This document shows, piece after piece, positions 12,101-24,100 of a DNA stretch of 64,000 bases (its first letter is position 1; every line of letters starts with the position of its first letter). Made by a program: the position numbers and the translations under genes. Source of the DNA: Morinoia aosen (lineage: Eukaryota; Arthropoda; Malacostraca; Amphipoda; Talitridae). The notes under the pieces were generated by a model. That model made no database searches, had not been told where the DNA came from, and was given only the letters and a program-made list of their open reading frames with translations. Where the stretch lies: assembly GCA_030386875.1 (NCBI GenBank), contig CM059578.1, forward strand, positions 26,025,009 to 26,089,008, written 5' to 3'.

Positions 12101-15100
12101 GCCGTAGCACTTTAATTATATCATACGCCTGAAAGACAGATCTGCGACGCGTTTCAGTAATGGTTAGCGCCGAAATTTGATTACATTTACAAAACTTTCA
12201 AAACTTTGCACATCTCGGAAAAATTTCGCATGATATTGACAAAAATGGCTATGACTACCCACACTATGTGCATCAGTTACGATGCTTCACTGGCATCAGG
12301 CTATATCCAAGTATAAATTCTGTGCTGTTTTCGAGTCGCAAGTTGCCCAAAACAGGGTCAAAACACTCGACTGTTAGCGGCTCTCGATCTCGAATGGGAT
12401 TCGGTGATCAATGTTATTCGTTATGCATTGATCAATGTTAAATTCAGTGATCAATGTTATTTGTTATGCATTGATCAATGTTAAATTCAGTGATCAATGT
12501 TATCAAGTTAATTAGATAACTCAGAATGTACTGAAAAAACGAAATAGAGAGTCCAGCCTCTACAACTGGGTACAAATTTACGTTATTTAAGTTGTGAAAC
12601 AAATACTTCATTGGAATAAGTTTCCAAAGTCTATGATAAATGATCACATATACAAACAACCAATCGATACCCAGTAATTCTTTTTCATTTCAGCCGCCCG
12701 AGCTGTCATTGACGTTATTCTACTTAGAATCTCGCAAATGAATTTTCAAAACCATCACAGCTGCCATACGAACAGCCACAGTTGCTCGACGAGGGCGCAA
12801 TAACCGTGAGAAACCGCTCGGGAGGAGGACACAATCTACTTTATAATAAGAGCCGCGTCCGTCTGTCTGTCTGTCCGAAGCCAGCCGAAAGTGTGTGATG
12901 AGCGTATCTGTGATACGGGCTCGGCCTCATCAACTCTCGAGAGATTGATTTTTTATTTCTTACGGCGTTTCTTTCATTTCGCCTTCTTTCTTATTTCGAG
13001 TATAGGGGGGCGGACTTGTGCAACTGAAAAGCCACTAGTCATATGAAAATTATCAAGTGTCGTTGTGCAGTCCAATTTTTCTCAACTCCCTGTTGCAGAT
13101 TGAGGTACTTCATGCATAACTTTCAGTTTGAAACGTGTTCATTCGAACACTGAAAATAGCTACTTCACTTCTGATGTAATAATTGCATAATTTGATACTA
13201 TTCCCTGCACTCCTTTGAATCTCACATCAATTGAGTGCGTGGCATCACAATATTTTTGTTTTTACTAGTCTTTCCCAATACCTGAAGCTATGGTCTGATA
13301 CATAAAAAGTTCTAGTTTTCAGGCTATGTAATAACTACCGATAATGAAAATTCAGTTAGCTTATTTTGATGTTAATAACTGTAGTATTAGTTTCTTTTTT
13401 CAGATATGTGTAGTAAATTTGTTCTTAAAATTTAATTCTTTGTTTTGTTTACTTCCTTGTCGTTTGGTCGAGCTAATATGTGATGATAATGAAAATTTCT
13501 GCTCAATTTTAAAGTTCTTCTTTGAATTATGTTTGGATCTTCAAGAGTTATATTGTATTTCACAATTTCATTTTCATGTTTAATTTTTACCCTTTGATAA
13601 CATCCCAGTTTCTAAGTAAGCATACACTGAAATGGATATTTTTATAATTACTACTAAAAATTACTAAATACTAATAATTTTTATAAATAAAGCTGCTGTG
13701 AATTTGAACTTAATTTGACATTCTTTAATTTTTACCTATGAATCATTTGCTAAATCATTTGCTGAACAGATCATCGGTACTTATATCAATTGATAAAAAT
13801 GAAGCGAATAAACTTTATGTAATAAGTAACTGTGGGACAATTAGCAAACTGCACTGACTGTAAAGGTGAAGCTCAGTAATGTTGAACTTTTCAGTCAGTG
13901 CAGTTTGCTAATTGTCACACAGTTACTTATTACATAAAGTTTATTCGCATCATTTTTGTCAATAGATATAAGTACCGATGATCTGTTTAGCAAATGATTC
14001 ATAGGTAAAACTTTAATGTCAAATTGAGTCCAAAATCACAGCAGCTTGCTTTGTCTGATATTCGATTTACTCTATTTTCAGTGCCAGTATTTTTTAATAA
14101 ATATGCATTCCTACAAATAAACTTTACTTATATTATTATTACATAGGTATGCAATTTTAGAAACATAAAATTTTCAAAATTGAACTTGTTCTTTTCATAT
14201 ATATAGCCTACATGAGACTTTTTCAAATAAACCTGATTTTTTTAAATTAAACTTGAGCTGTTTTAAGGAGATCATCCCGAGCCCAATTGGGCCCCACCGG
14301 CTCCCCCCACTGAAAATTTTTTTTTTGTTGAAAAAGGATCCTTAGGGGATGGGTTATTGTGCCATGAAATTTTATGGCCCTACGGAGACTAGAACCCCCC
14401 CCCCCCCGGGGGGGTGAAAAGGGGACCGAAAATGACGATTTTTAGGCCCAAATTTTTTTATGTTGAAAAAGGATCCTTAGGGGATGGGTTAGTATGCCAT
14501 GAAATTTTATGGCCCTACGGACACTAGAACCCCCCCAGGGGGTGAAAGGGGACCGAAAATGACGATTTTGAGGGCAAATTTTTACATTCAAAACGGGACT
14601 CGTCCTCGAGTTTTGATGCTAGAACAAATCCAAAGACAGTTTTAGAATTCTTGGAACATTTCTAACAAATTCAAGTTTGGTTTTTTTTAAATTCAAATTT
14701 TTTCTATTTTTTCAAAAATTTTTGAAATTTCAAAAATCAGCAACAATTTTTGGGGGTTTAGAGCTATATATTTCTTCAAAGAATTCGAATTTGAAAAAGC
14801 AAGCTTGAGTTTGTTAGAAATGTTTCAAGGATTCTAAAACTGGTTTTGGTTTTGCTCTAGCATCAAAACTCGATGACGAGTCTCGTTTTGAAATATCCAA
14901 AACAATATACCGAAATACTCTTTTTTCGTCAAAAAAAAAATAAAAACTAAGGCATAAATCGAAAAAGTGACACGAATAAAAAAATTTTCTTTTCACGAAA
15001 TACATATACTGGCCAATTTTCAAACAAATCGGACGGAAAAAATTGATAAAGTCTCATCATGGTGATTACTGAAATAAAATGTATTATTTTTATATACTCA

Positions 15101-18100
15101 TAACTACGATATTTCTTAGATCTTTACTTGAAATTCACAAGGAAAATGATGCTCATTGGTCGCACATCAAAATAGATCATCGAAACTGCATTCATGTACA
15201 AAAAATTTTCGTTATATTCAAATTCAATAGACATAGTTCGATTTTGGGCTGTAGTGAAAAATTTTCCTTTTTTACCATTCAAAACGGAACTTGTCCTCGA
15301 GTTTTGATGCTAGAACAAATCCAAAGACAGTTTTAGAATCCTTGAAATAATTCTAACAAACTCAAGTTCGCTTTTTTCAAATTCGAATTCTTTGAAGAAA
15401 TATATAGCTCTAAACCCAAAAAAATTGTTGCTGATTTTTGAAATTTCAAAATTTTTTTAAAAAATAGAAATAATTCGAATTTGCAAAAACCCGAACTTGA
15501 GTTTGTTAGAAATGTTCCAAAGGTTCTAAAACTGTCTTTGTTTTTGTTCTAGCATCAAAACTGAAGGAGGAGTTCCAATCTGAAGTATCAATAAAAATAT
15601 ACCAAAAAACACATTTTTCGTAAAAAAAAAAAAATAAGGCCTAAATCGAAAAAATGACCTTAGTAAAAAAGGTTTACTTTCAGAAAAGACATACACTGGC
15701 CAATTTTCAAACGAATTGGACGAAAAAAGGTCTCAAACTGGGATGATCCCCTTAAATTAACCTTGAACTTTTTTAAATTAAACTTGAACTTTTTTAAATA
15801 AAATTTGACTTTTTTTAAATTGAACTTTATCTTTTTTAAAATAAACTTGAGCTTGTTTAAATTGAACTTGAGCTTTTTTAAATTGAACCTGAGCTTTCTT
15901 AAATTAAAGATAAAAAGCTTTAGTCCACCCCCCTCATTTGAAATAAGAAAGCCCATAAGTGAGTGATGAAGCTTGTATCACAGATCCGCTCATCACACAC
16001 TTTCGGCTGGCTTCGGACAGACAGACAGACGGACGCGGCTTTTATTATAGTATATACCAGTGTGCACGGCCCGCCAAAAATGACGGGATTCAATTCCTTT
16101 CTTAAACAAACTTCAAATTGTTAATGTCAAACAAATATATCCATCCTAACAGTACTTCGCGATAAAGACTATTATTGTACTTGCGCACTGGTGAAACTCG
16201 TATCACAGGCACGGTTATTATGGCTATCTTTATGAGCATGACAATGGAGGAAGCGGACTCAAAACAAATAAACCACTGGTATTCAACGGGTAAATTCAAC
16301 GGACCCGTGGAAATTCCTAGGTGAACACGTGTTAAAATTCTGTCAATATTACCTAACCTATGCTAGTCTATCCTATCCTAATCTAACCAAACTTATCCTA
16401 AACGAACACATCCTGGTACAATTCAAACATATCAATGCATGTAAGGGCCATCTTTTAATGTTATACTGAGGAATTTGGTATCCATGATACCGCAAGCTCA
16501 GACATCCTATGTTTTTTAAGAAGTCGTCACCAAACAGATATGTAAATAAATCTATAAATAAACACACAACGGGTATTATTAGGTTAGATTGACAGTTGTC
16601 GTTGGAATAATAATGCACAATGAATAGAAATATGTGAAGTAATTTTTCGGCTGCTGCTATGCAGTTATAAAAATTATTGCTATTGAGTGCAATGAGGTTT
16701 AAAGTCTTTCTCCAGGAGTAAAAACGTTCCTAGTCACTGCGTCTCCATCTAGCAGCTCTTAACGCTTCACAACCATTATTTTAATTGGTGGATAAACTAG
16801 AGCATCTATTTCCGAAAATTTAAATAACTTCTTGAAAAAATTACCCTACTGTGGAAGAGCAACAGCGGCGTTATCTATGGCATCTGTATCATCTTGACCA
16901 ACGTCATCTTGTGGATTATTAATACAGTTGATTATAAGTATCCAGTAGATTATTAATTTAGCATAAAACTTCAAAACCTAAGAACATTATTCGCACAATA
17001 ATTTTTCTAAAAATGAGCCCAATTTTAAAGAAATAGTACTCCTATGATTAGGCATCAGAGAGATGGAACAGATATTTTCCATACCTGAACAGCGTAGCTG
17101 TTTCCCAAGAAGTAGATCAAGGTGAGAACTGTCAAGTAGTACATGAACACTGGCACCGAGGACATAATTGTAACCAAGCCTGCACTCTGGTTGCGTACGT
17201 CAAACAAAACGTTGGTCATGGTGAAAACCAAACCAAACATGTGCTGAAGATGGCTGAATCCAGTCGAGATTTTCAGCACCTCCTGGGCTCTCTTTTCTTC
17301 GTCTCTGGAAAATTTCTGTGTCAATTGCAAAATCTTGAAATCGGATTTTTTTTTTGTACGTAGAAGTAAACTGCGTAAGCCGTCATGATAATGTTGTCAT
17401 GGTTACGTAGTTGTATCAGCAGAATTAACGATAACCAGAAATAACTTTACCATAAAACTGGTTGTGGCTCGTAAATACTACGCGCCGTTAGTTGAAATTT
17501 CCTCAACCAAAATAATATGAAAACTAATGTGCCAGTTGTACAATGTGAAATTTTTTCACATCGAAATCAATTTTTAGACTTAATGCCGAGATAGTTACTG
17601 ACTTGCAAACCCTGGTGCTTGAGTTTTAATGTATCAAACTTATTTTTGCATTGTGCTTACTCAGTTGACCCTCAACTTGCGATGCATTCAACAACTATAA
17701 TGTATGGTTCCTATTCATTTTACTCATGAGTCGTGCAATTTAAAATGCCCTCAATGATTCTATTAATTCTAATCGTGTAATTTAAAATGCACTCAATGAT
17801 TCTAGTATTTCTATATTTACATTTTCACTCACCTAATTATGATGCTGAAATATTTGAGGTCTTTTGCAGTTTGTCTGGTGGCAGTAGGAAGAACTTCTCG
17901 TAAGACGCCATTGAAATGCGTGATTCTATCACATTCCGAGGCGGCGACTAGCAGGTAGAAAAATGTTCCAACGTCTGCGCGGTACTGCACGGCCAGTTGA
18001 AAGCCCTAGAAGAAGTGACATTGATAGCATTCAAGTAGTTCTCGAGACGGATAAATGCAAATGCGTTTGTAAAAGCTTTTTATGCGTGCAGGGTATTAAA

Positions 18101-21100
18101 AAATGTTGCTTTGCGATTGATATAAACGAATAGTGTTTAGACGGACGAACTGCATCAGTAATTTCAAGTCTCTCACTCAAAACGATCAGTAAAGAAGTGC
18201 TGTCTCAATTCACATTAGGTATTCTTTCACCAGTGTCAGAGAACCTTCATTTTGAACTCCACCTTGAAATTTCCATTTTCATTTTTAGTGACTACGTACA
18301 TGCACCACTCTCTTTCATATACAGTCTCTTCTCCAGCTAACCGTTGTCAGTGTTTCTCTGTTAGAATTCAAATAATTGTTATTGTGAAAAAAATGCTTAA
18401 AACTGAGTTACTGCGTCATAAACACCCACAGAGAAAAACAGGGAAAATATCGATCCATGACAGAGATTCCTTATCAAAAACGCAAGGCACATTTCTTAAA
18501 AGAAACTTGATTTCAACAGTATGGAGCAACAGCCCATAGGGCTAAAAAACCTATGACAGTGATTCGGAGGTGCTATTCAAAACATTTCATTTCATGGTTT
18601 GGTAACATCTCTTGGCCTCATCGTATTTGAAATTTCTCCCGGGATTTTTTTATGGAGAGACCTTAAATCACTAGTTTATGTAACAAAAGCAAAAAATTTT
18701 CACACAACTTAAAATTGCAGTTGTCATGAAATGGCTTAACTCTCGTACTACGGAAAACGTCGGAAAAAAACATTAGCTATAAAACCATAGAAACCAACTT
18801 GGCAATCATTTGATGACCTTCGCGTTGAAAACATAGCATTAATAAAACATAGAAATGTTTTTTTAACGAAACCAGTTTCAAGGTTCCCATACGGTTCAGA
18901 GTTTTGATTAATAAGCAAATCAAAATTATTTTCAACTTCTGTAAAGGCTTGACCGAATAAATGTTTCTTTAAATTTCTAATATCTTTCAAAAAACACAAC
19001 TACATCGGTCTGACGTGTTCACAGTCAATCTGCTCACAAATAAAAATCTACAACAAGCCCAGGGCGTCACCGTTACTCACCAGAAGGATGAACATTCGGC
19101 TTCCTGCAAAAAGCCCGATGATGAAGAACGAAAGGACACTGGTACCGAATGCATATATGCAGATGTTTCTGATCAGTCTTTTGCTACAAGTCCAGTCAGA
19201 AATTTTCCGGTTCATGGTTTCTAATGTACTTCTGAATCTTGAGTCTAACTTCTTTTTTTCAGCGAAGTCGAGACCCAAGCTTGCAAAAAGGAGCCACGCG
19301 TCCAGTAACTGCTGCATTTTCTTCCGCTTCGCCATTACGATGGTGGTTGACACAACCGCCACTGTACACAGACATTGGAGATTTCAACGAACTTGATACT
19401 AATGTCAGTATATTTTTGAGCGAGATGGTGCTGGTTACATTATTAAAATTATTTTCATTAGACGATCTACTCTTAATTCAACGAGTGCACTGCACGTAAA
19501 TATGTTAACAATGATGCCAATTCGCAGTCAAAGTAACTTCATTAAATTGCACAATCTGCCACCGGTGGCACACCAGTCGAATCCTAAATCATAGGAAACC
19601 ATATTTAATTATGCTTATGTACAAAGAAAGATACCCAGTCCAATCTTCATTGAACATGTGTAAGCAATTCAATATTCAAGTAATTACTTATGCCCAAAAT
19701 GATTCAACATTTATGTAGAATTGGTTCTAAATTGTGGAAGTAAAATACACCTCATTGAAGCGTAAAAATTTCGCAGGTGCATTTTTCATTTTTCAACACT
19801 GTAGCAAGGGTTTCATTTTGGAACTTAAGGTACATGTTTGGCGATTTTTAGGAAATTTAGTCCCATTCTGTGTGTGAATACATTTTTCGCATATCAGCGG
19901 TAGAAAATGTAAAAAATAGAAACCAGTATTTAATACTTCGTTTTTGTATGAATAATACTGTTAGGAAAACAAATTATTCCTTCTCGCAACGACCGTGAAA
20001 AAATTTCTTATTCAATAAAGTATGATGTGGTAAATTTATAACGAACTTATTGTTTCTTCCTCTCTTAAAAACGTGTTATGTATCGTTCCATTATTTGCTA
20101 CTTTAATTTTATCCAATAAATATAATATGTAGGAGCTCAAAATGACCAAAATCGAAAAAAAAAATTCGTTCGTCAAAAAATGAATAATTTGTGCATCCCA
20201 TTAGATTATTTTTAGTATTCTGAACGTAATAGAAAACGCTATACTTTTGGAAATCAAGTTTTGAACATAACTAACCAATTAGTTTATAGTGTATACATTA
20301 TAAAAATTCAATGAGAAAAATTTGACGTTAAAAATTAACAAACAATTTTACAGCTGAGTCACATTTTTCCTATTTCGAGCAGTGTCTGAAAATAAAGCAA
20401 GCGCTATAAAATTAGATTGGCTAATAACTTAATTTATTGCTGAATCATTTGACATCAGAGAAGCATTGCTCCAAAATTTTTTAAAGCTTACGCGCTTTTA
20501 CTTTACAAGAAGCAAAACTTTCATAATGCCTTATCTAAAAACATTGCCCTACTTTAATTTATAATTTTTCATTGCAGTGAAAAAAAATCAAAGCACACAA
20601 GCTTGGAACTTCTTGTGAGGTCACAAGACGAGACAAGCCGTGCCTCATGTAAGAAACTGAAAAACTTTGCAGCGACTATTCTATACTTTAGTCACCTCTC
20701 AATTTTTATATTCATTTATAGTTAGTTACTGCTCAAAATCTATATCTAGTCATTCAAATACTCAGTAAATTTAAGTTGCATGAATGTCCGTTTTCTCCGA
20801 AGTGAGTACCAATACCGATATTAAAACACATGATCCGGCATATCCTAGTGTATCATTTCTACGCACAACTGAGGAGTAGTTCTTGTAAGGCCGCTATCCC
20901 ATTACGCCTACTGGAACTCAAGAGAGAAAAGAAAAACCTTTTATTTACAATGAAATACAAACTTGAAATGTTGATACATTGGTTTTTAAAACACCTTAAC
21001 ATTGACATCCTTAACAGTTGATAACGCATTGGTTGCATATCCGGCCGCACTGCCTCTTGCGACGTGCATGAAAGCTTCTAACGAACAACCTCTCGTTGCT

Positions 21101-24100
21101 ATTTAGTGAAAGTAATACAAACGTTATCGGAAAAACAGCATTCGAATGATTAATTAGTTCAATGAAGTAATCATTACGTTCTTCGGTTTACGTCAGAGTT
21201 TTCACCTTCTCATAGATTGCCGCAAAAGCCTTTTGTCATATTTGGCTTCCCAGTTTGCTGTGTTCAAGTTAGCTGTTAAGTTTATTCGTGCATTCTTATC
21301 TTAACATTGTGCAGTATTGTGGTAAATAAATCTTTGAAATGTTTTCATACCTTCAAGTCCAATTTCTATCAGATAGACCATGACAAAAAAAATCTGGGGT
21401 TATAAATCCAAGATATGTTGAAAACTGTTGGAAACAATGGAGGAAATCTGGGGTTATAAATCCAAGATATGTTGAAAACTGTTGGAAACAATGGAGGAAA
21501 GTAACTGTTCATGAAAGTAATGGGGGAATTTTCTCCTGTGTCAAAATACATCTTGGTTTTATTGGTAATAAAAAATGACTTTGAAGATACAAGCACTTTT
21601 GTTGCCGTCTTTACGTCTATCAGTTGAAAGGCCCAAAATTTAATATTTTTGACTCAACAATTTAAAAGTTTCGTGTACTCAAATTCTCCACTGAATAGAA
21701 ACTTGTTTGGTAAGTTTTCGTGAAAATTGTACATATTAATTAATTTCTTAGCAAATCATAACAAAATGCGATGCGTGCTGAGGACTGAAGTCCTCCAAAA
21801 ATTTTCCAAAAAGCTTTATAAGGCGCTGCTGTTTTCTCTGTATTGTTCTGTAAGCCCAAAATTTGTAAAGGAGCCATGTATTTTTCTTCAGAACACATAA
21901 ATTTAGGTAAACATCTTAAAAAGCGATCGGTAAAATCGCTTATCCCTTTAACGCCCAAGTGGACTGTACGGTCCTCTTTCAAAAACAACAATAATATATT
22001 GTATTTCTTATTCAATTTGATCACTAATGTGTCCTTTGAACTTCACTGGCGAGTGGCAGTTCCTTCCATATCTTAATAACATTAACTACCTAATGCCAGT
22101 GTCGGTTTAGTGATAGTGGTTGTTATAACGGTAATATGAGTATAAAAATGTGGGCGTTGAAGGGTTAATGAAGACCTGGGGATAAAAATTTTCGTGAAAT
22201 AAAAAAAGCCTTTTCTTCATATGTAGAACGTGAATTATCGCAAATAATTATTGAAAGAAGTAAATAATGTGAATAATATTTCTTGTTCTCTCCCCAATAC
22301 TTCAAAAAGAATCATTTTGTGTACCTATTTACTCGTCAAACATCATTATTTCGTGCATATCTCAAAAATACACATGCCAGTCCATCTTTGAGTGGTCATG
22401 GAAGGTAACGCTCATGCGTTATATGTAATAATATGACCCAAATATTGCAATCCTTGATTTTTTTTTAAGCAAATGAATAAATGTTATCGTGGTTTGATCT
22501 ATTCAATCAAACGTTGGTCGCATGCAAACAGTGTCCAACTTGCATATCATTTGCTGGCCATCAGAAGCATTGATTCTGTCAATTTCACTCTAATGCTTGG
22601 CTTCTGCAAAATACAAATGGCATGCCAAATATCTATGATGTTTCTAATTATCATAACTCGAGCTTATACAGGTTCACTTGTAGAATGTACAACACCTTGA
22701 AGATCTAACACAACCGCGTAAGCTAGACCTCAACATGAGGTACGAAGCGTGAAAAACTTCTTATTTAATTTAAAGTAAAAACAGTACGTATGTTGTGAAT
22801 TAGGTAAATTGTAAGTCATCATTTCGTTTCATACATACATTTCATTACTTATTTCTAGCTTTGTCTTTCGCAGTTAGTGTTCAAATGAAACCATTATTTC
22901 TCGATTTTTACACTCACAAGTAGCTTTCCCATGACTTCATACCTAGGCTCATCTCCGATGGCTATCGAAGAAAGAAGTAGAAAGAAATTTTCAAATTATC
23001 TTGATATAACCAAGTGATCTGTGGAAAAATAAGACACAGCCAGCAAAACTGTTATTATGTTTTGAAATTGAGTAGTTCAAATTGTTAATTATTTAGGATT
23101 TAGCATAATAATCGTCACTCTTGCAAATGAGCTCAAGGATTTCACCAATATTAGCTAAAGAAAAATACTTTACTAAGTGTAGAATGATGCTCAATTCTTT
23201 TCATTTGGGGCGCTGTTTGTACAGACTCGGAAACACCGGAAAACACTTTTTTTAAACAAGGGCGACATTAAAATTTAAATATTTTAACCTATCTGACCAC
23301 AGTTATACTGCAACACATACTCTAAAAATTTCCGTATGATTTTAAGTCCCTGTTCTATTAACCACGAATGACGTTGCAAAGTTCATTTCCATGAACCTTT
23401 TTATCACGTCGACCATTTCCTAGACTATCAGTCATAAAAGCTCCACGATATTATTTGGCAAAGCATTTTGAAAATAAATCTGCTTTTTTCCCTGGTAAGG
23501 AATACTTTTGACATGAATACATAACTTTACACGTATTTTAATACAGTTTTATATATTGTTGATATTATTTTTAGAGCATTCATTGGTAAAGAAGTTTTCG
23601 AAGCTAACGCTAGTCTGAATGCTCCTTTTCAGAAAATGAATTTTATTCCTTTTTTTTGCCGTTTTATTCTTGATACCTGCATATAAGCTCATGACGAAGT
23701 ACATCGAAGCACTCCAGGTGACGTTTTTTGAGTTTTTCAGTTGCACGTCCTGTGGATCTGTTGAAAAACAATATTATTTGAGAAGGACTAAAATTATTTA
23801 TTTACATAAATATCTGCCTTTTTTGTGCTATTAATTAAGCTATTAATTTCAGAACAGAGTGAATGGCGGAGAACTAAAATTCAACTAGGTCATGATTTAT
23901 GAATCCATTTTGTATTTTTCTTCCAATAAAAATGGTTCAAACCTTGATTGACTTCTTGAATAAAATCAATGAGTATTTAGCCAATCCCAAAATGTGTAAA
24001 TAATGTCGATTGAATTTTGATTAGGTGAAAAATTTGCCCCAAAAAATTATAGGAAGCTTTGATATTTGTGAATCACTTGGTATTTATCTAGAAGTTTTCA

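Larger units (their letters stand above)
14265..15755. mobile_element. 1.5-kb TIR element inside the 22-bp array
   Basis: The ends are AAGGAGATCATCCC (14265) and its inverted relative GGGATGATCCCCTT (ending about 15754). Inside are a duplicated GC-rich block (14333-14460 and 14464-14575: GGATCCTTAGGGGATGGG, CCCTACGGA.ACTAGAACCCC) and two direct copies of a unit of about 460 bp (14582-15045 and 15278-15735), each starting with a foldback. No transposase frame is seen. Confidence 0.75.
14190..15910. repeat. 22-bp AT-rich tandem array, interrupted by an insertion
   Basis: Units such as TTTTTTAAATTAAACTTGAG run from about 14195 to 14264 and resume at about 15756-15908. The gap is exactly the element 14265-15755. 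The right portion has about seven units with GAACTT/GAGCTT variants. Confidence 0.75.
12836..16057. mobile_element. 3.2-kb transposon complex bounded by long inverted repeats
   Basis: Left end 12836-12918 and right end 15970-16057 are near-identical inverted repeats (CCGCGTCCGTCTGTCTGTC, CCGAAGCCAGCCGAAAG, TGTGTGATGAGCG). Weaker inverted similarity reaches inward to about 13013 and 15918 (CTTTCTTATTTC... plus a G/C run). No transposase is visible. It holds a foldback (13690-14047), a 22-bp array and a 1.5-kb inserted element. It lies inside intron 6 of the chemoreceptor gene and largely accounts for that intron's 5.6-kb length. Confidence 0.8.

Noticed and set aside
16360..16400. CCTAA-like runs suggesting an interstitial telomere repeat
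   Set aside because: The iterations are irregular (CCTAACC, CTATCC, CTAATC) and very short, so they do not support an insect TTAGG array.
16835..16920. Open stretch (PQDDVGQDDTDAIDNAAVALP) on the minus strand as the receptor's C-terminal exon
   Set aside because: It is acidic, not membrane-like, and in the wrong phase after exon 6. The exons at 11.4, 10.8 and 9.1 kb fit in phase and sequence.
18860..18945. Possible extra receptor exon (EVENNFDLLINQ...) between exons 4 and 5
   Set aside because: It has an acceptor-like CTTTACAG, but its frame does not fit phase 0 on both sides and no good donor follows. Exons 4 and 5 already join in phase 0.
19015..19499. Plus-strand ORFs of 69-102 codons
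   Set aside because: They lie antisense to receptor exon 4, whose minus-strand reading has splice sites and membrane segments.
22917..22961. Small exon candidate (AIGDEPRYEVMGKLL) between receptor exons 3 and 4, with plausible splice sites
   Set aside because: It ends in phase 0, but exon 4 needs phase 1. Joining exon 3 directly to exon 4 keeps the frame and makes one continuous TM2.
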